Shown piece by piece: positions 32,008-39,476 of a stretch of DNA of 42,700 nucleotides. Origin of the DNA: Candidatus Poribacteria bacterium (GTDB lineage: Bacteria > Poribacteria > WGA-4E > GCA-2687025); contig JABGQA010000133.1 in NCBI GenBank assembly GCA_018644665.1, positions 1 to 42,700 of the forward strand, in the 5' to 3' direction. The notes under the pieces were generated by a model. The model did not search any database, was not told the DNA's origin, and saw nothing but the letters and a program-made list of their open reading frames with translations. Made by a program: the position numbers and the translations under genes. Within the stretch, counting starts at the first letter, position 1. Every line of letters begins with the position of its first letter.

Positions 32008-34404
32008 ATGCAGGTGAGTACCAACTGGCTCCGAGACTACGTCGCCACAACCCTGTCGCCGGACGAACTCGCGGCGAAGTTCACGATGCTGGGCGTCGAG
32101 GTCGAAGAGACGTTTCCGCTGAACGAGGGCATCGGCGACATCATCGTCGCGCGGATCGAGAGCGTGGCTCCGCACCCACACGCCGACCGCCTGAGCGTGT
32201 GTCAGGTGAACACGGGCGCCGAAACCGTCGACGTGGTGTGCGGGGCGCCGAACGCGCGCGCCGGGATGGTCGCGCCGTTCGCGCCGGTGGGCTCGAAGCT
32301 TCCCGCAGGCATGGAGATCGCGGAGACGGAGATACGCGGCGTGCGCTCCCACGGCATGCTCTGCTCGGCGAAGGAACTCGCCATCTCCGACGACGCGGAC
32401 GGGCTGATGGAGCTTTCGGCGTCCTTAACGCTCGGGGAAACCCTCGTAGAGGCGCTGCACCTTGACGACACGGCGCTGGAGATCAGCATCACGCCGAACC
32501 GGCCGGACTGCCTGAGCATGGTCGGCCTGGCGCGGGAGATCGCCACCGTCGAGCATCTTGACCACGCCCTGCCCGAGATCGACGTGCCGGAGGGCGAGAC
32601 GGCCGCTGCGGAGGTCACCTCCGTCGAGATCAACGACCCCGCGCTGTGCCCTCGCTACGCCGCCCGCGTCATTCGCGACGTCACCGTCGGCCCTTCGCCC
32701 TCGTGGCTGCAGCAACGTCTGCGCTCCTCCGGGCTGCGCCCGATCAACAACGTCGTGGACATCACGAACTTCGTGCTGTTGGAAATCGGTCACCCGCTCC
32801 ATGCGTTCGACTACGAACTCCTGGCCGAGAATCGCATCGTCGTGCGTCGGGCCCGCTCGCGTGAGATGCTCACGATGCTGGACGGCAGAACACACACGCT
32901 GAACTCCGAGACCCTCGTCATCGCCGACGCGGAGAAGCCCGTTGCCCTCGCTGGGATCATGGGTGGCGCCGAGTCCGAGGTGTCCAGCGCGACGCAGCAC
33001 ATCCTCCTGGAGAGCGCCTACTTCAACCCGGTCAGCATCCGTCGCACTGCGAAAGCGCTCGGGATACAGACTGAGGCGTCGTACCGGTTCGAGCGAGGCG
33101 CGGATCCCGAGGCGGTCATCACCGCGTTGGATCGCGCTGCGCAACTCATCGCAGAGGTCGCGGGCGGCGAGGTGTGTCAGGGCGTCGTGGACGTCTACCC
33201 GGAGCCCGCGCCTCCGCTGGCGATCGCCTTCCGGCCACGGCGCGCGAACAAGGTGCTCGGCACGCACATCCCGAAGAAGGAAATGGTCCGCATCCTCGAC
33301 GGCCTCGGCTTCGGCGTGGCCGACGATGGCGACCTAACCGTGACCGTGCCTACGTATCGGCCGGACATCACCCGCGAGATCGACCTGGTCGAGGAGATCG
33401 CGCGCGTCCACGGCTACGACGCGATTCCGGTGACCATCCCCGTCGGGGAGATCCCGAACCCACGGCTGGACCCGTTCCAGGGCCTCAAGCGATGCATCCA
33501 TGAGGTCATGCACCGCCACGGCTTGTACGAGGCATGCCACGTCGCGTGGTACGCCACCGACGAGTTCCAGAAGCTGCGGCCCGAAAACCACGACCCCGTC
33601 CGCGATCAGATCGCCGTGGAGAATCCGTTGAGCCGGGAGATGGCGGTCCTACGCACGTCCCTGCTCCCGAGCCTCTTGCAGAGCGTGGCGTACAACCGAC
33701 GACATCAGGTGGAGCATATAGCGCTCTACGAGTTGCAGCGGGTGTTCATCCCTGGGCCTCTCGGCGAACTCCCCGACGAGCAGCTCACGCTGGCGGGCGC
33801 GATTGCCGGCGCTTCTGCGAAGCACTGGTCCACCGACGACGCGGGCCCTGACCTCTACGACGTCAAAGGCATCGTCGAGGCGTTGCTGGAGGAGGTCGGT
33901 ATCGCCGACGGATCTCTTGAGCGGTCCGATTCCGGCACGCTGCATCCGGGGCGGAGCGCCACGCTGAGTGTCGGCGGCGAGGAGGTCGGATTCCTCGGCG
34001 AGGTGCACCCGGATGTCCTACAGAACTACGGTCTCACGCAACGCGTCTACGTGTTCAGCGTGAACGTGGACCGCCTCGCGGCGCATGGCGACCCGACACG
34101 ATGGATGGACCAACTCCCTCCGTTCCCGAACACCACGCGGGACCTGGCGATCGTCGTCGACGAGGGGGTGCCCGCGGAGAACGTCCTGAACGCGATCCGA
34201 CAGTCGGTGTCCGGCTTGCTCGCGGCCATCACGCTGTTCGACGTGTACACAGGCGAGCACGTCGCGGAAGGCAAGAAGAGCCTCGCGTTCGCTCTGGAGT
34301 ACCGGTCGCATGAGCGCACGCTCACGGACACGGAAGTCGACAAGCTCCAGGCGCAGATCCTCCACTCGCTGGAGGAGGAACTGGGCGCTGTGTTGAGGTC
34401 GTGA
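32008..34404 (+). CDS. pheT: Phenylalanine--tRNA ligase beta subunit
   Basis: 798 residues, the usual bacterial length. The N-terminal tRNA-binding OB domain (about 40-150) has VAPHPHADRLSVCQVNTG and VVCGAPNARAGM. Then come the B3/B4 editing domain (NNVVDITNFVLLEIGHPLHA then FDYE; HILLESAYFNPVSIRRTAKA), the B5 domain, the catalytic-like core (LRTSLLPSLLQSVAYNRRHQ) and the C-terminal FDX-ACB domain (PPFPNTTRDLAIVVDEGV). It pairs with PheS as a heterotetramer; no pheS lies within 2 kb on either side here. Start ATG 32008 follows GGAAGG at a slightly long 10-base spacing. Confidence 0.97.
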   Translation: MQVSTNWLRDYVATTLSPDELAAKFTMLGVEVEETFPLNEGIGDIIVARIESVAPHPHADRLSVCQVNTGAETVDVVCGAPNARAGMVAPFAPVGSKLPAGMEIAETEIRGVRSHGMLCSAKELAISDDADGLMELSASLTLGETLVEALHLDDTALEISITPNRPDCLSMVGLAREIATVEHLDHALPEIDVPEGETAAAEVTSVEINDPALCPRYAARVIRDVTVGPSPSWLQQRLRSSGLRPINNVVDITNFVLLEIGHPLHAFDYELLAENRIVVRRARSREMLTMLDGRTHTLNSETLVIADAEKPVALAGIMGGAESEVSSATQHILLESAYFNPVSIRRTAKALGIQTEASYRFERGADPEAVITALDRAAQLIAEVAGGEVCQGVVDVYPEPAPPLAIAFRPRRANKVLGTHIPKKEMVRILDGLGFGVADDGDLTVTVPTYRPDITREIDLVEEIARVHGYDAIPVTIPVGEIPNPRLDPFQGLKRCIHEVMHRHGLYEACHVAWYATDEFQKLRPENHDPVRDQIAVENPLSREMAVLRTSLLPSLLQSVAYNRRHQVEHIALYELQRVFIPGPLGELPDEQLTLAGAIAGASAKHWSTDDAGPDLYDVKGIVEALLEEVGIADGSLERSDSGTLHPGRSATLSVGGEEVGFLGEVHPDVLQNYGLTQRVYVFSVNVDRLAAHGDPTRWMDQLPPFPNTTRDLAIVVDEGVPAENVLNAIRQSVSGLLAAITLFDVYTGEHVAEGKKSLAFALEYRSHERTLTDTEVDKLQAQILHSLEEELGAVLRS

Positions 34405-34431
34405 TACCAGACCAGGATGGGGCGGGGTGGA

Positions 34432-34450
34432 GGCAGGCGTGAAGCCTGCC
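34432..34450. repeat. Palindrome after pheT
   Basis: GGCAGGC (34432-34438) and GCCTGCC (34444-34450) flank GTGAA, 27 bp past the pheT stop. It may serve as a weak terminator or be a dispersed intergenic repeat element; no U-tract follows. Confidence 0.45.
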
Positions 34451-34465
34451 CCCTGAGAGATCAGG

Positions 34466-34669
34466 CTACTGCGACTTCAGGTCGCTCCACGTCGTCGCCA
34501 GCTTGTTCTGCGGCTCGACAGCCGCGGAGGTGATGAGCGCCAGCGCCTCATCGTCGGCCGGGCCATTACCCGGGCCCAGTTCGCCGTAGTTCCGCAGGCA
34601 GACGATATCGAACCGCGGGGCCCTCCACCGACGGCCCACCCGCCGCCCGCGCCTTGTGGCCGGACTCCA
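34466..34669 (-). pseudogene. C-terminal gene remnant ending KLATTWSDLKSQ
   Basis: The minus-strand frame ending at TAG 34466 reads FDIVCLRNYGELGPGNGPAD then DEALALITSAAVEPQNKLATTWSDLKSQ. Its residues look like a genuine protein C-terminus, but the frame closes upstream at TGA 34670 with only an Arg-rich stretch before it and no good start. The closing tail resembles that of the exported protein at 37099. I read it as the surviving 3' end of an exported-protein gene. It lies in the same frame as the small membrane ORF upstream, separated by one TGA. Confidence 0.55.
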
Positions 34670-34867
34670 TCAGTATGAAGGGCCACCCCGACCTTGCTCG
34701 ACGGCGCGGATGATGGAGGCGCCGATGTGGTGAATGCTGCCGATGGCGAAGAGCGTCAGGACGATGTCCGCCACCGGCATGCCGCGCATCAGCACGAGAC
34801 CCACGCCGATCACGGTGGCGATGTAATACAGCCCGGCGACCACGCCATGCGTCCTGCGACTGAACAA
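34670..34867 (-). CDS. Small membrane protein, hypothetical
   Basis: 65 residues with two membrane segments (GVVAGLYYIATVIGVGLVLM and ADIVLTLFAIGSIHHIGAS). It ends RAVEQGRGGPSY. I choose TTG 34867 because GGAG lies eight bases upstream; an ATG at 34927 would add 20 residues but lacks a ribosome site. No family recognised. Confidence 0.65.
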   Translation of the reverse strand: MFSRRTHGVVAGLYYIATVIGVGLVLMRGMPVADIVLTLFAIGSIHHIGASIIRAVEQGRGGPSY

Positions 34868-34984
34868 TACGGCCTCTCCTTCATGCGTTGACGAATGCTC
34901 CGCAACGAACCGCGCCCATATAGGCATAGACGGGCACCGGCGCGATAATCCGCCAAGAAGGAGGTCGTTCAGCCGCACGTGGCC

Positions 34985-35011
34985 GATCCACGAGCACGCC
35001 ACTCGTGGATC
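34985..35011. terminator. Perfect 10-bp inverted repeat over a stop codon
   Basis: GATCCACGAG (34985-34994) and CTCGTGGATC (35002-35011) form a 10-bp stem with a 7-nt loop. It overlaps the stop codon of the minus-strand gene ending at 35010 and is probably its terminator, although no U-tract follows. Confidence 0.5.
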
Positions 35012-36215
35012 ACGAAACGAGCAGGCGCGCCGCGACGAGTTGGCAGGGGAGGCAGTACGGCGCGCGCTCACGGCCCGGAGGAAACGCCACCTGCTCATAC
35101 GCGGTGAGATGCCCCTCGGCGTGGTGGTAGGCAACGTGACCGTAGAGGCTGAGGAGGAAGTCGTCCTTCCGCCCCAAAGACCAGAGTCCGTACAGATAGT
35201 CAGCCAAGGGCCAGTCATCGAGGCGGTCCATGAACCTCGTCATGCCGCAAAACTGCCCGCCAGCGGTCAGCCGAGCGTCCACGAGCCGATTAGCCATGTG
35301 CGGCGGCAGGAGCCCACTCGACAGCAATTCGGGCCAGTACCGGTAGTTCGTGTAGGACGAATCCCTCGTCTCCGTTAGGAACTCGGGACGCTCGAGCCGC
35401 TCGACTCGCGGTAGCAGCCACCAGTCCGTCTCGTCGGTCGGCCAATCGCGCTCGATGGCGGCGAGCGTGTCCTCGGCGAGGGCGTGCGACGCGTCCCGTG
35501 CAGCCGAGCCCTGCCGTCCGCGACGTTCGCACAGGTCCGCCCACCGGCCGAGGCCCTTCGCGGCCCACGCGTTGTTATGGAAGTACACGGCGACCTTGGC
35601 GCGCTCGTCGGCTTCGGGCGCCCCGGCGATGAGCCCTCCGTCGTTCGCGGCTTCCTCGCGCAGGCGCATGAGATGGCTCGCCAGACGCTCCAGGGGATCG
35701 CGACAGTCCTCCCACCAGCCGCCCGGGCCGACGCGCTCGTCCAGCAACGCGGCGGTGTGGAGCAACTGTCCGTACTCGCTGACGGAAGGCCCGTAGTAGT
35801 CGATGGTCCCGTCGGCGCGGACGAAGGCGCGCAACCAGTAGCGGAACAGCTCTGCCGCTCTCTCTCCGATGCCCCACGCGGAGAGCGCGTCCACCGCGGC
35901 GATGATCGTCGGAGGGAACCCGTCGTGGATGTCCTCGCCGTACTGCTTGATCCCGTACCTCGGACGATCGCCTCGGAACGTGGCGTCGATGAACGCGAGA
36001 CCCGTCTTGACCGACAGGTCGAGGAAGGGATGGCCCGTGTCGATCTCCGGCTCGGGTCGGAGCCTGCTGATGTTCTCCTCGATCACCGCCGGCTCGAACG
36101 CTGGGTCGCCGGTCGTTCGTGGGAACATGCCCAGAATGGCGTCGAGATCGGGCGATACGCCCAGATCAGCAAAGTGCTTTCGCACGGGATCTTCGAGGCT
36201 GTGCGTCCACTCCAT
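35010..36215 (-). CDS. Hypothetical protein, alpha-rich (possible alpha/alpha toroid)
   Basis: 401 residues, not recognised. It is rich in Trp, Tyr, Leu and Arg, with many amphipathic helices (AAELFRYWLRAFVRADGTID, ERLASHLMRLREEA, TLAAIERDWPTDETDWWLLP) in a pattern like (alpha/alpha)6 glycosidase or terpenoid-cyclase-type toroids. A YCLPC pair lies near the C-terminus. No signal peptide is visible, so it is probably cytoplasmic. Start ATG 36215 has AGGAG seven bases upstream; the in-frame ATG 36233 lacks one. The next upstream gene on this strand is a methyltransferase, 95 bp away. Confidence 0.75.
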   Translation of the reverse strand: MEWTHSLEDPVRKHFADLGVSPDLDAILGMFPRTTGDPAFEPAVIEENISRLRPEPEIDTGHPFLDLSVKTGLAFIDATFRGDRPRYGIKQYGEDIHDGFPPTIIAAVDALSAWGIGERAAELFRYWLRAFVRADGTIDYYGPSVSEYGQLLHTAALLDERVGPGGWWEDCRDPLERLASHLMRLREEAANDGGLIAGAPEADERAKVAVYFHNNAWAAKGLGRWADLCERRGRQGSAARDASHALAEDTLAAIERDWPTDETDWWLLPRVERLERPEFLTETRDSSYTNYRYWPELLSSGLLPPHMANRLVDARLTAGGQFCGMTRFMDRLDDWPLADYLYGLWSLGRKDDFLLSLYGHVAYHHAEGHLTAYEQVAFPPGRERAPYCLPCQLVAARLLVS

Positions 36216-36310
36216 CGACACGCTCCTGTCCATGCGCGTGGTGGCGACGTCCCGGGCAAGCGATCGAGAGCTTTGCTGCCACGCCTGTCCCGTGCTGGGG
36301 CGCGTGGATG

Positions 36311-37039
36311 TCAGTACGTGCGGTGGTATAGGAGCAGAGCGTAGCTGAAGGCAAGTGATGGCGCAGCATGTTCCGCCAGGATCTCCGCCCCCAGCGGGTC
36401 GGGGAACTCGTTCGCGATGACCCGCGCGAAGTCCTCCCAGCTCGCGAACCGCAACTCGACGGTGACGCGCTCCTGGTCGAAGCCCTGATCGCGCCAGAAC
36501 CGCTCGACCGCCGCCTGGTCGCGCTGCGGGTAGCCGGAGCTACGCCCGGTCCACCCCGCGAACGTGCCGCGCGTGTCGTCGTTGTCGATGATGAACGCGG
36601 TGCCTCCCGGCCGAATCACGCGCGCAAGCTCACGGAGGCCGGGTTCGCAGCCTGCGCCCCAGAAGTACGCGAACCGAGCGTGCGCCACATCGACGCTCTC
36701 GTCCGGCAGGAAGACGCGCTCCGCCGAGCCGGCTATCACGGACACGCTGCGGCATTCGTCGCGCGCGACGCGCTGCATGGCGAGAAGCCGCAGGCTATCG
36801 TCCGGCTCGACGGCGAAGACGTGGAGCGCCTTCTCGGCGAACATCGGCGCGAAGAAGCCAGTGCCCGTCCCGAGGTCGAGGACGATGCTCCTGTCCCAAG
36901 CCGCGATGCTCCACATGACCGACGTGAGGAGCCCGGCGGGGTCCGTCGCCTGGTTTAGCAGGTCGTAGGCCGTTGGGTCGGTCTGTATCGCCGGCGCCGC
37001 ATGGACGCCGGGCAACCAGTTCGCGTCGGTGTTGGGCAT
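36311..37039 (-). CDS. Class I SAM-dependent methyltransferase
   Basis: 242 residues. The Rossmann methyltransferase motif I is VLDLGTGTGFFAPMF (near residue 55), followed by the acidic strand end VFAVEPDDS, the motif around AERVFLPDESVDVAHARFAY, and LARVIRPGGTAFIIDND (motif III type). It transfers methyl from SAM to an unknown acceptor. The ribosome site before ATG 37039 is weak (GGATGGATC). It precedes the alpha-rich hypothetical gene on the same strand and may be co-transcribed. Confidence 0.88.
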   Translation of the reverse strand: MPNTDANWLPGVHAAPAIQTDPTAYDLLNQATDPAGLLTSVMWSIAAWDRSIVLDLGTGTGFFAPMFAEKALHVFAVEPDDSLRLLAMQRVARDECRSVSVIAGSAERVFLPDESVDVAHARFAYFWGAGCEPGLRELARVIRPGGTAFIIDNDDTRGTFAGWTGRSSGYPQRDQAAVERFWRDQGFDQERVTVELRFASWEDFARVIANEFPDPLGAEILAEHAAPSLAFSYALLLYHRTY

Positions 37040-37098
37040 GATCCATCCAATACAGGGCGAGCTTCCCTGCTACCCACGGCATGGATGCACGCGTCGGC

Positions 37099-37926
37099 TC
37101 AGCGTGCGGAGCCCTTTAGCCCCGCCCAGGTGACCGCCACCTTCCCACGCGCCTCGACGCTCAGGCTTCCGACCTCCACGTTGTCGTACGCCATGGGGTT
37201 CGTGCAGTTGTACAGGGCGAACGATCCCTTCTCCAGCGCGCCTCCGGGAGCGAAGTCCGCGTCCTGAACCGAGTCCACCAGGTCGCCGTTCAGATACATC
37301 GTGACGGTGTCCCCGACGACCTCCGCCGTCATGCTGAACCAGTCCTGCTGCTGGATCGCGTCCACGCCCGCAGGCACGGCAGTTCCGCTGATGCCGTCTC
37401 CGCCTACGCCCGGGCCGCCGGTCTTGTGGAACATCGTCCACGCGCCGTCTATCTGCTTGTCGATGCTGTACGTGGTTTCGCCACCCACGTCCGCCTCCTC
37501 CTGCTTCGACCAGACGCGGATGTAGTTCAGTTCGTCCACGTAGCGCACGAAGAGACCGGCGTAGTCGTTGTCCATGTGGAACATCTCGCACGACGCCGAG
37601 TAGTCCGTCCAGTTGCCGGCGCCGGCCTTGAGCGTGAGGGCATAGGAGCCGGCTTGCTCATCGCTGCCGCCCGGGCCAGGCCCGTTGAGGGTGTTCACCG
37701 TGTTACCGAACGACCCATCGGGCAAGCCGCCGGCGGGGCCCATGACCCAGTTGCTGGGCTCGGCGACGCCGTCATCGTGGGTTTCCCAACGGGCCTCCCA
37801 GTTCGCGTCCGAGAAGTCGTCCGTGAGAAGCGCGGCCCGTGTCACGCCAGTTAGGGCCAGCAGCAGCACGGAAGCCGCAAGGTAGAAGCGCGCGCTCCGA
37901 GCGCGCAACGGCGAGTATGTGTGCAT
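37099..37926 (-). CDS. Exported LamG-like (concanavalin-fold) protein
   Basis: 275 residues. A signal peptide (FYLAASVLLLALTGVTRAAL) leads to a beta-sandwich domain: LLTDDFSDANWEARWET, SASCEMFHMDNDYAGLFVRY, QQQDWFSMTAEVVGDTVTMY and GSFALYNCTNPMAYDNVEV, the pattern of LamG/DUF1080-type carbohydrate-binding folds. The C-terminus ends GKVAVTWAGLKGSAR, resembling the remnant ending at 34466. It is probably secreted or surface-held. ATG 37926 is the start used. Confidence 0.8.
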   Translation of the reverse strand: MHTYSPLRARSARFYLAASVLLLALTGVTRAALLTDDFSDANWEARWETHDDGVAEPSNWVMGPAGGLPDGSFGNTVNTLNGPGPGGSDEQAGSYALTLKAGAGNWTDYSASCEMFHMDNDYAGLFVRYVDELNYIRVWSKQEEADVGGETTYSIDKQIDGAWTMFHKTGGPGVGGDGISGTAVPAGVDAIQQQDWFSMTAEVVGDTVTMYLNGDLVDSVQDADFAPGGALEKGSFALYNCTNPMAYDNVEVGSLSVEARGKVAVTWAGLKGSAR

Positions 37927-38088
37927 GTCATCCCTCCATATCCCACGGGCACGCGGCCTCCACCAGAGATCGGCCGGGTGTCGATGGAGGCGCGGCCGCG
38001 TTATCCGCTTCCAAGGTATGTCAGCCGTCGTTCCCTCGGCAAACTCTGGCGAGCATTCCCGACATAGGCGCCGCGGAGACGGTCGGCG

Positions 38089-38094
38089 TATAAT
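38089..38094 (+). promoter_or_regulatory. -10-like box upstream of kdtA
   Basis: TATAAT is exact at 38089-38094, 57 bases before kdtA. No good -35 is found at the right distance, so the promoter may depend on an activator or this is coincidental. Confidence 0.4.
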
Positions 38095-38150
38095 CCGCGT
38101 GGCGATGCGCTTTCCGGCCGAAGACCCCGGCCACTGACGGTAGGCGGACT

Positions 38151-39476
38151 ATGAGCGAATTGGCGTGGAGGGCATTCTACGACGGCGTGGTCACGCCGCT
38201 GATGGCCGTCGGGATAAGGGTCGGCGCGCTTGTCGACGACAAGGCCCGTGACGTCTCGGCGGGGCAGCGCCGGGCGGAGGCCGACCTCACCGAACAACTG
38301 CGCGACCTCGCCGAATCCGCCCCGGATCGCGCGGCCCTGCCTGGCATATGGCTGCACGCCACATCGGTCGGCGAGTTCGAGCAGGCGAAGCCCATCCTCC
38401 GCGAGCTGTGGCCGACTCACCGCATAGCCGTCACCTGCTTCTCGCCGTCCGTGTACGACGGGATGCTGCGGTATCCGAACAAGGACCTGGCGACGTATCT
38501 GCCCCTCGACTCACGGCGGAACGTGGCACGGTTCTTCGACCTCATCCAGCCGACAGCGCTCGTGTTCTCGAAGTTCGACATCTGGCCGAACTGCGTCTGG
38601 GAGGCGCATCGGCGTGCCATACCATGCGCCCTCATCGCCGGGACGATGCACTCGACCTCACGACGCCTGCGGGTCGGAATCCGCGGGCTGCTGCGCCATG
38701 TGCACGGCCACTTAGCGCTGCAGTGCGCCGTCGGCGAGGAAGACGCGGAGCGCCTCCGCCAGCTCTGCGGCCCGGACGGAGCCGTCGTGGTCACGGGCGA
38801 CACGCGCTTCGACCAAGTGTTCGAACGAGCGGAGAACGCGCCCCCGCTCCCGGATGTCCTGCCTGAGTGGTCGGACTTCTGCGTCGTCGCGGGCAGCACG
38901 TACGCGCCGGATGAAGAGGCGCTCATACCGGCGTTCATGACGCTGCGTGAGCGCGTCCCGACCGCCCGCCTCGTGCTCGTCCCGCATGAGCCGGAGCCGC
39001 CGCGCCTCGCCGACGCGGAGAAACGCTTGGCGTCCCACGGCCTGCGCTCCGCGCGGCTGAGTTCTCTGGACGAGGCCACGACAGCAGACGACCTCCACGC
39101 CGTGCTTATCGATCGCGTCGGCCTGCTCGCGAGCTTGTACACGATGGGACGCGTCGCCTTCGTCGGCGGCAGCTTCAACTATCGCGTGCACAACGTCATG
39201 GAGCCAGCGGTGCACGGTTTGCCGGTGGTCTTCGGCCCCCTCATGGACAACGCGCCGGAAGCGTACGGGCTCATGGATGCTGGCGGCGCGCGGCGCGTAG
39301 GCGACGCCGACGAGTTGGCCGAGCGCCTCACAGAACTCGCTCTGACGCCATCGACGGCGGACGCGATGGGCGCCGCCGCGCGCGAGTACGTGCTCTCGAA
39401 CCTGGGTGCGTCTCGCCGCACGATGGACGCGCTCCGTCGAAGCGTCTTGCCCCCGTCCGTCGGAGGGAGTCCGTGA
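38151..39476 (+). CDS. kdtA: 3-deoxy-D-manno-octulosonic acid (Kdo) transferase
   Basis: 441 residues; transfers Kdo from CMP-Kdo to lipid A in lipopolysaccharide synthesis at the inner membrane. Family blocks are IWLHATSVGEFEQAKPIL, FSKFDIWPNCVWEAHRRAIP, VVAGSTYAPDEEALIPAF, RLVLVPHEPEP and VAFVGGSFNYRVHNVMEPAV then HGLPVVFGP, the GT-B donor-site region. Length fits the family. The SD before ATG 38151 is weak (AGGCGG). Its TGA overlaps the GTG of the next gene (GTGA). Confidence 0.95.
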   Translation: MSELAWRAFYDGVVTPLMAVGIRVGALVDDKARDVSAGQRRAEADLTEQLRDLAESAPDRAALPGIWLHATSVGEFEQAKPILRELWPTHRIAVTCFSPSVYDGMLRYPNKDLATYLPLDSRRNVARFFDLIQPTALVFSKFDIWPNCVWEAHRRAIPCALIAGTMHSTSRRLRVGIRGLLRHVHGHLALQCAVGEEDAERLRQLCGPDGAVVVTGDTRFDQVFERAENAPPLPDVLPEWSDFCVVAGSTYAPDEEALIPAFMTLRERVPTARLVLVPHEPEPPRLADAEKRLASHGLRSARLSSLDEATTADDLHAVLIDRVGLLASLYTMGRVAFVGGSFNYRVHNVMEPAVHGLPVVFGPLMDNAPEAYGLMDAGGARRVGDADELAERLTELALTPSTADAMGAAAREYVLSNLGASRRTMDALRRSVLPPSVGGSP

